Shown: positions 1 to 8,807 of the stretch, piece by piece
Numbering within the stretch: the first letter of the stretch is position 1
How the letters are laid out: each line of letters starts with the position of its first letter
Assembly: GCA_020436935.1 (NCBI GenBank)
Contig: JAGQWX010000015.1
Location: forward strand, 31,228 to 95,227
Direction: 5' to 3'
Origin: Saprospiraceae bacterium
Lineage (GTDB): Bacteria > Bacteroidota > Bacteroidia > Chitinophagales > Saprospiraceae
DNA: 64,000 bases
The notes under the pieces: model-generated
The model's input: only the letters and a program-made list of their open reading frames with translations
The model's database searches: none
What the model was told of the DNA's origin: nothing
Made by a program: the position numbers and the translations under genes

Positions 1-837
1 CCTTCTTTCGTCAAGCTTCAAAATGTGAAAGCCAAAATCAGTTTCGATGATATCACTAACTTCATTGGGTTTTAGAGAAAATGCTGTTGATTCAAATTCC
101 GGGACAAATGTGCCTCTTCTTGCGAATCCCAAATCTCCACCTCGTTTTGCTGATTCAACATCAGCACTGTATTTGGTAGCCAGCTCAGAAAAATCTTCTC
201 CATTTTTAATTCTTTGGGCCAGATCCTGGATGAGCGTCAAAGCCTCCGATCTACTCACTTGATTGACCGTAGGTTTGATGATCATTTCAGCAATTTCCAC
301 TTCGGCATTCAGGAATGGAAGGCTGTCTCTTGGTATACTGTTGTAAAAATCCATTACTTCCTTTGGGGTAATGTCAACCTCATTGATGAGGTTTCTTTGC
401 ATCATCTGGGCCAACATTTGTTGCTTCTGGTCATCTCTGTACCTATCCTTCATTTCAGCAACCGTTGCTCCATAATATTCTTCAAAGAATTTTTCGTCAC
501 CGTTCATTTGCATCAATATCCTTTCGAATCTGGTGTCGAGCTCCAGATTTACCTGCTCGTCACTGACAATGATACTGTCCAGTTTAGCCTGGTAGATGAT
601 GATTTTTTGTGAGATGATATTGTCAAGAATCTGGCATTTGGCAGACTCATCCAAAGTTGGATCGCTTTTCTTCATATAAGAGAACTCCTCTTCTACATCA
701 GACAACAGGATGTTTTCACTACCTACTCTGCAAATGACTTTGTCTACCAAAACAGGGCTCTGTGCAATAACACTTGCGCTACTTGCCAAAAAAGTAAAAC
801 AGATCAAAATAGCCTTAAAAGAATTGTTCTTATACAT
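1..837 (-). CDS. surA: SurA-like peptidylprolyl isomerase, 3' end cut by window edge
   Basis: A periplasmic chaperone/prolyl isomerase of the SurA family that would help fold outer-membrane proteins. The 279 codons in the window open with a signal peptide (MYKNNSFKAILICFTF, cleavage near VIAQ), followed by a SurA N-terminal helical region. A parvulin domain begins near residue 175, with a typical core (GGDLGFARRG, then FGFHILKLDE). The reading frame is open to base 1, so the C-terminus is missing here. The start lies 2 bp after the preceding gene, and it is the last of three related genes on this strand, most likely one transcript. The family call is secure; whether it is the true surA ortholog is inferred from the domain order. 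Confidence 0.88.
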   Translation of the reverse strand, partial: MYKNNSFKAILICFTFLASSASVIAQSPVLVDKVICRVGSENILLSDVEEEFSYMKKSDPTLDESAKCQILDNIISQKIIIYQAKLDSIIVSDEQVNLELDTRFERILMQMNGDEKFFEEYYGATVAEMKDRYRDDQKQQMLAQMMQRNLINEVDITPKEVMDFYNSIPRDSLPFLNAEVEIAEMIIKPTVNQVSRSEALTLIQDLAQRIKNGEDFSELATKYSADVESAKRGGDLGFARRGTFVPEFESTAFSLKPNEVSDIIETDFGFHILKLDERR

Positions 838-839
838 AG

Positions 840-1712
840 TTATTTGTTATTCGCTCCCGTCGGATCTTCCACAAAAGAATTGACGGTACTTGTATTGTAA
901 TATTTATCAAACAAAACCTGCTTTTTTCTTTTGAGCAGTTCTTGTTTTCTGTTGTTAAGTATGACACTTACTATCTTACTCTCAATAAATTGTAACGGAG
1001 GAACATCGCCTTTGCCAACATAATCCTGCACTTTAACAAAATATTTGAAGTCATCGTCAGATTTGATGAAAGATGCATTTTTTTTGAGCTCTACATCCGA
1101 TAAAATTTTAGCAGGAACTATTGAAATCAATTCATTGTCCGGAGACCATATTTTGTCATCAATTTGCACAAACTCACAATTGGCCCCATTGCAAAAATTG
1201 GTGATGTCTTCCTCTGAAATATTTTTCCACTTCTTTTCCAGGTCCTGAATGCCTTTCTTATCCTTCGCGACTTTTACAAAGTAGTACTTCAGGATGGGTT
1301 CAAGTAAGGTATATTGGCGCTTATTTTCTTCGTAATAGTCATTGATTTGTTGAGCTGTAACACTTGTATCCAGTTCTCCTTCGATGACTTTTTCTATGTA
1401 ATTGGCAAGAATGAGTGATGATCTGTAATCGCGGACCAACTTCTCGATGTTGAAGTCTTCTGGCATATTTTTTTCAGCCTCCCTGATCAGCAGTTGGTCT
1501 TTGATCCAGTTTTGCACATAGGCACGAAGCATAAAAACACTATCCTCAGGACTCTCTGTACCCTCCGCAAAACCTTCTATATCACTGTAGGTCAAATGGT
1601 TGTCATCAACAATAGCAATATACTCGCCTTCATGCGCTGAGCTTTTTGAACAAGACTGCACCAACATCAGCTGTCCAATAAGAAATAATAATGCTATCCT
1701 TGATCTTGTCAT
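840..1712 (-). CDS. SurA N-domain-like lipoprotein without a clear parvulin domain
   Basis: A 290-residue lipoprotein: the signal ends LVQSCSKSS, so the cysteine near residue 21 would carry lipid. The rest is helical and charged, with a SurA-N-like arrangement (YSDIEGFAEG, then WIKDQLLIREAEK). I see no GGDLG or GWHI parvulin core such as its two neighbours have, so it probably acts as a chaperone without isomerase activity. It sits between two parvulin proteins with 2-bp spacers on each side, which argues for co-translation and a shared job in outer-membrane protein transit. The catalytic loss is inferred from the missing motifs. Confidence 0.7.
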   Translation of the reverse strand: MTRSRIALLFLIGQLMLVQSCSKSSAHEGEYIAIVDDNHLTYSDIEGFAEGTESPEDSVFMLRAYVQNWIKDQLLIREAEKNMPEDFNIEKLVRDYRSSLILANYIEKVIEGELDTSVTAQQINDYYEENKRQYTLLEPILKYYFVKVAKDKKGIQDLEKKWKNISEEDITNFCNGANCEFVQIDDKIWSPDNELISIVPAKILSDVELKKNASFIKSDDDFKYFVKVQDYVGKGDVPPLQFIESKIVSVILNNRKQELLKRKKQVLFDKYYNTSTVNSFVEDPTGANNK

Positions 1713-1714
1713 TT

Positions 1715-3664
1715 CTATTTGATGAGCTTTTGAAGCACATCGTTGTTCACTTCTACTTTGTATTTTTTTCTAAGGCTTTCCACCCAGTCCTTTTCCAACT
1801 GGTCCTGGTAATCAGCAACCACATATCCTCTTGATTCCTTGAGCGACTTAGGGCTAGCCGGAATTACCTTTTCAACCTTGTAGATGGTGTAGTTTCCCTC
1901 AGTTTGATTCATTGGAGAAATGGCCTTGGCTTTGAAGGCCAAATTTTTTGCTGCCTCATCGCTTTTGGCAATTTCTACTTGTTCGAATTTAAGGAACTCT
2001 TCTTTTTTGTTGTATTTTTTGGTCAAAGCTTTTGTTGATTTTTTTGCCTGGGCAAAGACTTCATTGGCGATGCTTGCATTGTCCGTAGAGAAAGAGATTT
2101 TTGTCGCAAGGACTTTCTCATCGTTCATATAAGCATTCCGATGGCTTTCAAAAAATTGAGCAAGGCCTACACTATCCTGATTTGCTCTATCCCAAACTGC
2201 ATTTTTAGTCACCTCAAACAGCAATATACCTTCTTCATATTCTCTCATGAGAGATCTGAAATCGTCATACTTTTTTACCAGATTGCCTTGTTCAAAATCG
2301 ATGGTCTTTTCTTCTTTGAATGCTTCAAACAAGGCATCAATGGCTTCCTGATAAGTGTTGACACTTTTGTCGTATCTCAGCCTTATTCTGGTGTTCTTTT
2401 GCGCAAACTCAACAAAATCAGCCAGGCTGTATTTCTTTTCACCTCCAAAATCTATCAATGATTTTGACCAGGCATCAGTTGGGGAAGGCTGCCACTTGAA
2501 CGTATAAAAATCCTCTGTAAGACCACTTGCAAAATTGGAAAGCAGATCAAGGTTTTCCTTATATCCTGAGTTTGTTCTAATCGTCTCAAGCAGGTGTAAC
2601 TTCGTTATATTATACCTCTCGTCTGCTTTTATTCTTGGTTCGAATACCTTGTTGAATGTTTCATCGTCCAGGGCTTCATTCTTATTGATTAGCTTCACGA
2701 TGTGCCAGCCTGCACTGGTTTCAAAAGGCTCTGAAATTTGCCCTTTCTCCTTCAGGGCGAAACTGGCAGTTTCAAATGCTCTTTCGTAGGTATTGATGCC
2801 AAATGCCGGAAGCATTCCATTTGCCTTAGAAGATTTCTCATCTTCTGAATTCGAAAGGACCATCGCGTTCCAATCACTTCCTGATTTCAATTTTTTGTAC
2901 ACCTCATCAATTTTGGATTTTGCATCCTGTCCTTCTTTTCTGATCAGGATGTGGGCTACTTCGATTTCTCCGTAGGCAGGTCTTGTATCTGTTACTTTGA
3001 TGATGTGCCATCCAATACGCGATTTTACAGGTCTTGAATAAGATCCAACCGGTGTGTTGTACATGGCATTTTCCAATTCATAAAACCCATTGGGCATCAT
3101 TGCAGAATAGAAGCCCAGGTCCCCGCCACTTTGATTGGTGATTTTATCTTCTGAAAAAAAGCCGACTACGTTTTCAAACGGAGCACCTGTCTGAAGTCTT
3201 TCGTAGGCCTGATCGATTTCAGCCTTTTTGTTGTCCTTGAGCTCTTGGGCAGCATTGGCAGGCACAGCAATAAAAATATGTGAGAACTTGATGTCTTTTT
3301 TTACCCTTTCTTTGAGTTCTTTCAACAAATAATCGTTGACTCCCTTATCCATGATATAAGAATTGGAAAGCTGTCTTTTATAGCCGTCCAGTTCTTCTTT
3401 CAGACTGGATATGGTATCAATTTTATTGGTTTTGGCTTCGTTGACCTTGAGTTTGAATTTCGTGTAGAGATCAAGATATTCCTCAATACTTTCCTTTGAA
3501 TACGTTGCCTTGGCACCGTTGTTTTTTTCATAGATGTATTTGAACTCACTAACAGTGACAGGAATATCGCCAACTTTCATCAGGACATCATTGGCTTGTT
3601 GTGCTGTCAGGCTTTGAGAAACGACCAACACCATAATGGTCCTAAAAAAATATTTCTTTGTCAT
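1715..3664 (-). CDS. Peptidylprolyl isomerase with two parvulin domains
   Basis: A 649-residue periplasmic foldase. A signal peptide (MTKKYFFRTIMVLVVSQSLTAQ) precedes an N-terminal helical region. Two successive parvulin (PpiC-type) domains follow at about residues 120-225 and 230-335. The first has GGDLGFYSAM and GWHIIKVTD; the second has IEVAHILIRK and AGWHIVKLI. A long helical C-terminal half of about 300 residues resembles PpiD/SurA-type chaperone arms. It is the first gene of the three-gene chaperone operon and has its own promoter-like sequence 45 bp upstream. The isomerase family is clear; clients are probably outer-membrane barrels, by analogy with SurA. Confidence 0.88.
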   Translation of the reverse strand: MTKKYFFRTIMVLVVSQSLTAQQANDVLMKVGDIPVTVSEFKYIYEKNNGAKATYSKESIEEYLDLYTKFKLKVNEAKTNKIDTISSLKEELDGYKRQLSNSYIMDKGVNDYLLKELKERVKKDIKFSHIFIAVPANAAQELKDNKKAEIDQAYERLQTGAPFENVVGFFSEDKITNQSGGDLGFYSAMMPNGFYELENAMYNTPVGSYSRPVKSRIGWHIIKVTDTRPAYGEIEVAHILIRKEGQDAKSKIDEVYKKLKSGSDWNAMVLSNSEDEKSSKANGMLPAFGINTYERAFETASFALKEKGQISEPFETSAGWHIVKLINKNEALDDETFNKVFEPRIKADERYNITKLHLLETIRTNSGYKENLDLLSNFASGLTEDFYTFKWQPSPTDAWSKSLIDFGGEKKYSLADFVEFAQKNTRIRLRYDKSVNTYQEAIDALFEAFKEEKTIDFEQGNLVKKYDDFRSLMREYEEGILLFEVTKNAVWDRANQDSVGLAQFFESHRNAYMNDEKVLATKISFSTDNASIANEVFAQAKKSTKALTKKYNKKEEFLKFEQVEIAKSDEAAKNLAFKAKAISPMNQTEGNYTIYKVEKVIPASPKSLKESRGYVVADYQDQLEKDWVESLRKKYKVEVNNDVLQKLIK

Positions 3665-3715
3665 AATATTGTTTACTTGCTGTAATACTTAGAAACAGAT
3701 ATTTAAAAAACGCTG

Positions 3716-3746
3716 CAAATTTAAGCTTTTCAATTAGATGAGCCAA
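3716..3746 (-). promoter_or_regulatory. Bacteroidota-type promoter for the PPIase operon
   Basis: On the minus strand a TTG (3744-3746) is followed after 20 bp by TAAATTTG (3716-3723). This fits the TTTG-N17-23-TAnnTTTG pattern of the Bacteroidota primary sigma factor. The expected transcript start lies about 45 bp before the ATG at 3664. It separates the chaperone operon from gldD. Confidence 0.5.
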
Positions 3747-3749
3747 TTA

Positions 3750-4364
3750 TCATGGGGCCTCATTCCATTGCCATGATTTAATTATTTGATCGATGTCTTC
3801 CCTGACGAAATCATAAATGACTTGAGTTGAATCAGGGTTTACTTTAGCATTGAAGTACAACGAAGCGCGCACAAAGTTTCGTGTAGAGTCTGTTAAAAAA
3901 AATTGTAATGGAGAAGCAACTTCGCCTTCAATTTCAAATTCTAGACCAAAGGCATCTTGTTTCTCATTTTTAATAGGTTCCTCAGCTCTGTACGATGCCC
4001 TGATATTGTGCTCACCCACCATTTTAAAAACATCATTTACGAGCTTATCAAATGAAGCCCTGTTGGTGATTGGATAGTATGAAAAATGAATGGTGGTGTT
4101 TAATTCTTTTGAATCAAGGTCAAACCAACAAGGGTGTAAAGGTGCACTTTCAAAAAATGATGTATCTCTGACATATTCGAGATAATCAGGGTAGATAAAT
4201 GTCATATTGCATAAGTCCTCGTCAAATTTGATGTTTCTTTTCTCCGGAAAATCAATTTTCGGATACATACGGGGAAGCGGCCTTTGATCTGGCGGCTGGG
4301 TGCAGCCGGTGGCAAAAACGGAGACTAGAAGGATATAAAATATTTTATATGAAGCTTTACTCAT
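3750..4364 (-). CDS. gldD: Gliding motility lipoprotein GldD
   Basis: A lipoprotein (signal ends FATGCTQPP) of about 204 residues that matches GldD in its order of features: lipobox, a proline-rich PLPRMYPKIDFPEKR segment, then FIYPDYLEY and a C-terminal helix. GldD is needed for gliding and T9SS function in Flavobacterium; its biochemical role is unknown. I start it at the ATG at 4364, which gives a clean lipoprotein signal; an upstream in-frame start would add 21 unrelated residues. It overlaps the end of gldE by 8 bp, a conserved pairing in the phylum that supports the name. Confidence 0.85.
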   Translation of the reverse strand: MSKASYKIFYILLVSVFATGCTQPPDQRPLPRMYPKIDFPEKRNIKFDEDLCNMTFIYPDYLEYVRDTSFFESAPLHPCWFDLDSKELNTTIHFSYYPITNRASFDKLVNDVFKMVGEHNIRASYRAEEPIKNEKQDAFGLEFEIEGEVASPLQFFLTDSTRNFVRASLYFNAKVNPDSTQVIYDFVREDIDQIIKSWQWNEAP

Positions 4365-5793
4365 TGTCTTTCTTTCTATCCACTTTAAGGCTAATCTTTT
4401 CAATCCTCCTGTCATTTGCACTAACAATTTTCAAGGTTGTGCTTTTTACGACTATTTCTCTTTCCACCCTTGGGATTGAACCAACCTGTTCGATAATCAA
4501 ACCTGCCAAAGAATCAGCGTTTTGTTTGATGTCATCAAAGTATCCACTCTTCTCTCCTATGATCCTGCAAACGTCATTGAGCAGGGTTTTTCCCTCAAAG
4601 ATAAAATTGTCTTCATCCAACCTGATGTAGTCAACATCTTCTTCTTCATCAAACTCATCTTTGATGTCACCAATGACTTCTTCCATGATGTCTTCAAGTG
4701 TAATAATGCCAAGTGTACCACCAAACTCATCCACGACAATTGCCATGTGCATGCGCTTGAGTTGGAAGTCTCGCAATAAGTCGTCTATCCTTCTGGAGTC
4801 AGGAACGTAAAATACGGTCTCCCTGATCAGCTCCTGCCAAAAAAACTGTTTATTTTCATGGGTATGCCCCAGCAAATCTTTGACGTACAACATGCCTTTG
4901 ACATGATCAAGATCTTCCTCATATACCGGCAGTCGTGAATAACCTGAATCCCTGACCACTTTGAGTATTTCAGAAAAATCTTCGGTGATATCAAGCCCAA
5001 CTACATCAATCCTGGGTTTCATCACCTGCCTGGCCGAAAGATCACCAAACTTGATGATTCCCTTGAGAATGTCCGCTTCCTGGTTTTCCCCTTCTTCATT
5101 CTGAACGGTGAGGTCAATGGCGGCATCCAGGTCTTCTTTTGAGGTCCCTGTCTGATAATTCCTGTTCTTATTAATGCGTTGTTCAAGTCCGGTACTCCAC
5201 CCAACCAAAACCGACGAAACAGGGCTGAAAACAAAGTTGAGTACTTTGAGCGGTCCAGACATCATTTTGGCAACACTCAGATGTGCATTCCCTGCGTAAA
5301 ATTTTGGTACGATCTCGCCAAATAGCAAGAGTATAATGGTCACCAATACTGTTGTGATCAGGAATTGTATGAAGGTGGAAATAGCACTGATCTCAATCAA
5401 ACCATGCAACATATATGCATCGACAAATGCAGAAGTATTGTACAAGGCGTCCTTTGTCAATAATTGACTGACCACGATTTCTGATACGATAACCAGGGCA
5501 ATATTCACAAAATTGTTGCTGATGAGTATGGTTGCGAGGAGTCTTCTTGGCTTTTCACGCAATTCGAGAATCCGCCTTGAAACCATGGAATTTTCTTCCT
5601 CCAGGATTCTTACCTGGTGAGGAGTCAAGCCAAAAAATGCAACCTCAGATGCTGAAATCAATCCTGAACAGCAAATGAGCACCACCATGAGCAGGATGAA
5701 TATAAATATTCCTTGCGGCATTATTTGCAATAGTGCAAGTGCAATCAGGGGCACAAAAGCAAAATAAATCTTTGAGGGAGGTTCGGATTCCAA
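4357..5793 (-). CDS. gldE: Gliding motility-associated protein GldE (CNNM/CBS/CorC type)
   Basis: A 478-residue inner-membrane protein with the CorC/HlyC-type architecture. An N-terminal CNNM (DUF21) membrane domain spans about residues 1-195, with SASEVAFFGLTP in its first conserved stretch. A CBS pair follows (VMKPRIDVVGLD, SRLPVYEEDLDHVKG), then VDEFGGTLGIITLEDIMEE and a C-terminal transporter-associated domain. Relatives move or sense Mg/Co; in Flavobacterium GldE acts with GldD. The apparent start is TTG at 5793 because the in-frame codons upstream contain a stop. It lies 38 bp after ssb, in the mutY-ssb-gldE-gldD order typical of the phylum. Confidence 0.9.
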   Translation of the reverse strand: MESEPPSKIYFAFVPLIALALLQIMPQGIFIFILLMVVLICCSGLISASEVAFFGLTPHQVRILEEENSMVSRRILELREKPRRLLATILISNNFVNIALVIVSEIVVSQLLTKDALYNTSAFVDAYMLHGLIEISAISTFIQFLITTVLVTIILLLFGEIVPKFYAGNAHLSVAKMMSGPLKVLNFVFSPVSSVLVGWSTGLEQRINKNRNYQTGTSKEDLDAAIDLTVQNEEGENQEADILKGIIKFGDLSARQVMKPRIDVVGLDITEDFSEILKVVRDSGYSRLPVYEEDLDHVKGMLYVKDLLGHTHENKQFFWQELIRETVFYVPDSRRIDDLLRDFQLKRMHMAIVVDEFGGTLGIITLEDIMEEVIGDIKDEFDEEEDVDYIRLDEDNFIFEGKTLLNDVCRIIGEKSGYFDDIKQNADSLAGLIIEQVGSIPRVEREIVVKSTTLKIVSANDRRIEKISLKVDRKKDNE

Positions 5794-5831
5794 ACTATAT
5801 CATTTAGTTAAACAATATGTGCTGCTGAAGA

Positions 5832-6278
5832 TTAAAAAGGAAGGTCATCATCAGCACCTCCGTCATTATCATTTTTTGGAGGATCAACCGGCCTTTGGTT
5901 ATATGAAGTGAAGCTGGTATCAGATTCTCCCGGAAGTGGCGGATCAGATTTTTCTCTTTTGTCAAGAGACTTCAAAACATTGGCTTCTACCTCGGTAATG
6001 TACCTTTCAATACCATTATTGTCCTTGTACTGTCGTGACCTCAGCTTGCCTTCAACATAGACCATGCTGCCCTTTTTGAGCTGTCTTTCAGCTGTATCGG
6101 CAAGGGCTCTCCATGCAATGACTGTATGCCATTCCGTTAGAGTCTGCCAGTTTCCATCCTTATCTCTATAGTTTTCATTGGTTGCCAGAACCAATCGGGC
6201 AACGGAAGAACCGCTTTCAAGATGTTTTACCTCCGGGTCTTTTCCAAGATTCCCGATCAAGGTTACTTTATTAATCAT
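5832..6278 (-). CDS. ssb: Single-stranded DNA-binding protein
   Basis: A 148-residue SSB. The OB-fold runs from MINKVTLIGNLGKDPEV through GKLRSRQYKDNNG to about residue 108. An acidic disordered tail ends in DDDLPF, the conserved tip that recruits replication and repair partners. It coats single-stranded DNA during replication, repair and recombination. Its place between mutY and gldE is conserved in the phylum and does not imply a role in gliding. Length and motifs are those of a full gene. Confidence 0.95.
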   Translation of the reverse strand: MINKVTLIGNLGKDPEVKHLESGSSVARLVLATNENYRDKDGNWQTLTEWHTVIAWRALADTAERQLKKGSMVYVEGKLRSRQYKDNNGIERYITEVEANVLKSLDKREKSDPPLPGESDTSFTSYNQRPVDPPKNDNDGGADDDLPF

Positions 6279-6347
6279 TTCGATTTATTTGGTGATCCAA
6301 GGATCAAATTTATTCTACTGCCAACTTATGCAAAAATTCGCATCGGA

Positions 6348-7421
6348 TCAATGTTGAATGTGCATCAATTCCTGAACGATACTGTGCAAAAGTTTTGGAA
6401 ATGCAAAGTTGCCTAGATTTTCATTAGGCACAAAGAAATAAGTCCCTGATTTTGAATTTAGTTCAAATTTCTCCTCAAATTTATAAACAAAGGCATGGAT
6501 TTCACGGTGAGTGAGCAAATGTTTCTTCAATTCTGTCTTTATATATGGAGCCCCTATTGCAGTATTGATGCCAAATTCATCCTTCAAAAACATAAATATG
6601 GTTGTTTTATCCAGGTCCGGACCTTGGCTTTCTATCATTGGAAATTCAAATAAGCCCTTCCAAATGTCTTGTTTTTCTCTTCTTCCAAGTAAAACAGCAC
6701 CTGCATTTTCAATGATAAAATAGTGAAAGAAGCGACTCTTTTTGGTCAATGTTTTGGCCTTAAATGGAAGTTGTTCTATCATATCATTTTTGTAAGCGAA
6801 GCAAGATTTGACAAAAGGGCAGTCAAGGCAAATTGGGTTCTTTGGTAAACATTGGATGGCACCAAAATCCATGATGGCCTGATTGTATCTACCCGGGTCT
6901 TGTCGGTCGATCAATTGCGATGCCAGTTGGTTGATCTGCTTTATTCCGCCAGTGGTATCAACTGCCTCAGTAATACCAAATATCCTGGAAAGGACTCTGA
7001 TGACATTGCCATCTACCACAGCATGTACTCCTCCAAATGCGAAGCTGGCTATAGCTGCAGCGGTGTATGGCCCGATGCCTTTTAATGATAAAATAAGCCG
7101 ATGATCCGAAGGTATTTCTCCACTGAACTGGTCTACGATTTGTTTTGCTGCCGCGTGTAAATTTCTTGCTCGGGAGTAGTACCCAAGTCCTTCCCAAAGT
7201 TTCAGCACTTCCTGTTCCTCCGCAGCCGCCAGACTGTTTACATCAGGGAAGCGCTCAATAAATCTTAAATAATATGGAGTTCCCTGCTCTACCCTGGTTT
7301 GCTGTAAAATGATTTCTGAAATCCAAATTTTATAAGGATTGGTATCAACTTTCCACGGTAAGTGACGTTCTATAGCCGCGTGCCATTGATATAAAAGTTC
7401 AATAAATTGGCTTGAATGCAA
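6348..7421 (-). CDS. mutY: A/G-specific adenine glycosylase MutY
   Basis: Removes adenine mispaired with 8-oxoguanine. The helix-hairpin-helix glycosylase domain carries the catalytic Glu in WISEIILQQTRV, the hairpin LKGIGPYTAAAIASFAFGG and the catalytic Asp in VVDGNVIRVLSR. The iron-sulfur cluster cysteines follow with C-x6-C-x2-C-x5-C spacing (CLPKNPICLDCPFVKSC). A C-terminal NUDIX-like domain recognises 8-oxoG. No ATG opens this frame. The TTG at 7421 places the start 20 residues before LPWK, as in relatives. A TTG at 7484 would add 21 residues but overlaps a promoter-like box, so I prefer 7421. It heads the ssb-gldE-gldD cluster. Confidence 0.9.
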   Translation of the reverse strand: MHSSQFIELLYQWHAAIERHLPWKVDTNPYKIWISEIILQQTRVEQGTPYYLRFIERFPDVNSLAAAEEQEVLKLWEGLGYYSRARNLHAAAKQIVDQFSGEIPSDHRLILSLKGIGPYTAAAIASFAFGGVHAVVDGNVIRVLSRIFGITEAVDTTGGIKQINQLASQLIDRQDPGRYNQAIMDFGAIQCLPKNPICLDCPFVKSCFAYKNDMIEQLPFKAKTLTKKSRFFHYFIIENAGAVLLGRREKQDIWKGLFEFPMIESQGPDLDKTTIFMFLKDEFGINTAIGAPYIKTELKKHLLTHREIHAFVYKFEEKFELNSKSGTYFFVPNENLGNFAFPKLLHSIVQELMHIQH

Positions 7422-7481
7422 GCTGAGGTATTTTGTACCTGCAAATATTGATATATTGGCCCACTTTTTTAAAATTTTCAA

Positions 7482-7489
7482 CAAACTTA
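7482..7489 (-). promoter_or_regulatory. -7 box TAAGTTTG upstream of mutY
   Basis: TAAGTTTG on the minus strand is a perfect TAnnTTTG. It would start the transcript near 7477, inside the longest possible mutY frame, which supports the downstream TTG start at 7421. No well-spaced upstream TTTG was found. Confidence 0.35.
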
Positions 7490-7493
7490 ATCC

Positions 7494-8477
7494 ATGCGCA
7501 AAGCAACCTTAAGTCGCTTCTTTTTATTCTTAATCAGCTTGAGCTTTATTTATTCATGCCAGGATGAAGAAGTTGGTGAAACGCCAAATTGTGAAACCAA
7601 TAGATACAAGCAGGCATTTTTCACTGAATTTGAAAAGACTCCGGACGTTGAATATGGCAAAGCCCTCAACGGAAATGGCATCTTACAATCTCTTTACATG
7701 GATATATTCCAGCCAAAAAATGACCCAAACAGTGAACCAAGACCACTCTTATTATGGGTACATGGAGGGCATTTTATCAGCGGTTCTAAGGCAGATCTTG
7801 AAGGCCTGGCCTCAGTCACGGCATTGCGCGGCTTTGTTTCTGCCAGCATCAATTACCGGTTATACAACATTTTATCAGGCATTCCGGACACTGCAGATGT
7901 TTATGACATTGTGGTGAAGTCAACTCAGGACATCAGCAATGCAGTCACTTATTTTTTGAAGGACGCCAGAGGACCTAATTTATATAATATCGATACTACC
8001 AAAATTTTCCTTGGAGGAGTATCTGCAGGAGCAATTGCAGTTATACACACCACTTACCTGGATCCAAATGATGTGCTGACTCCATTGACAAAAACAGCTA
8101 TTGATGCCAATGGAGGCTTTGAAGCATTTCCCAATATCAGGAACTATATCCGAGGGGTAATCAACCTCTCCGGTGCCATCATAGATCCGGCAATTATGGA
8201 GTCAGGAGATCCTGCCATCTACAGTTACCATGGCAACAAAGACAATACCGTACCTATAGGTAAGGGGTTTGTGGGAAGTGAAGAACTGAAACTGGTAGAA
8301 ATGTATGGGAGCAAAGCCATTCACGATCGTGCAAAACAAGTTGGAGTCTCCTCCATTTTTGTTGAAGTTGATGGTGGAGGTCATTCTGACATTTATCTTG
8401 AAAATAGATTTCTGGAAGCGAGGACTGCTTTTGATGTCGTTTTGTACGATGGATTGAAGCAACAGATTTGTCAATAA
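7494..8477 (+). CDS. Secreted alpha/beta-hydrolase (carboxylesterase-like) lipoprotein
   Basis: A 327-residue lipoprotein (signal ending FIYSCQDEE) with an esterase/lipase fold. The oxyanion loop is LLLWVHGGHF, the nucleophile elbow is GGVSAGA, a likely acid is the Asp of HGNKDNTVPIG, and the catalytic His is in DGGGHSDIY. The lipobox places it at the cell envelope. The substrate cannot be told from the sequence; relatives act on short acyl or plant-polymer esters. It runs divergently from mutY with almost no spacer, so its promoter must lie within the mutY start region. Confidence 0.75.
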   Translation: MRKATLSRFFLFLISLSFIYSCQDEEVGETPNCETNRYKQAFFTEFEKTPDVEYGKALNGNGILQSLYMDIFQPKNDPNSEPRPLLLWVHGGHFISGSKADLEGLASVTALRGFVSASINYRLYNILSGIPDTADVYDIVVKSTQDISNAVTYFLKDARGPNLYNIDTTKIFLGGVSAGAIAVIHTTYLDPNDVLTPLTKTAIDANGGFEAFPNIRNYIRGVINLSGAIIDPAIMESGDPAIYSYHGNKDNTVPIGKGFVGSEELKLVEMYGSKAIHDRAKQVGVSSIFVEVDGGGHSDIYLENRFLEARTAFDVVLYDGLKQQICQ

Positions 8478-8807
8478 GGATTATATCTTTGACTTCATTT
8501 GAATTCAATTTTTTCTCATTTTGATCAAATTGTCTCATTCACTCCTAAAAACAATAAGGGCATTGGGATACTGTTTTCTTTAGACTTTCAGACCATCGTA
8601 TTTGCTTAAGCTAGGAAAATGGATATTCCTTACAGTATATATTATTTATTCTGGTAATATTTATACTTTTGGCCGATAAACCACTGACAATATGGTTTGA
8701 CCAGATTAACTGTTAAGGAAATTTAGAGCAAATAAAGGGTCAAATCATGGTCCGGGTGGTATCAATCATCTGAAGCACATTTTTTTCAAATAAAATAATA
8801 TACATCC
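8478..8807 (+). other. Non-coding interval before murA
   Basis: No convincing gene. AT-rich DNA with one promoter-like box (see 8664). No strong hairpin terminator was seen after the esterase gene. Confidence 0.5.
8664..8671 (+). promoter_or_regulatory. -7 box TACTTTTG, candidate murA promoter
   Basis: A perfect TAnnTTTG on the plus strand, about 135 bp before the murA ATG. No clear -33 element is present, so the call rests on the box alone. Confidence 0.3.
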
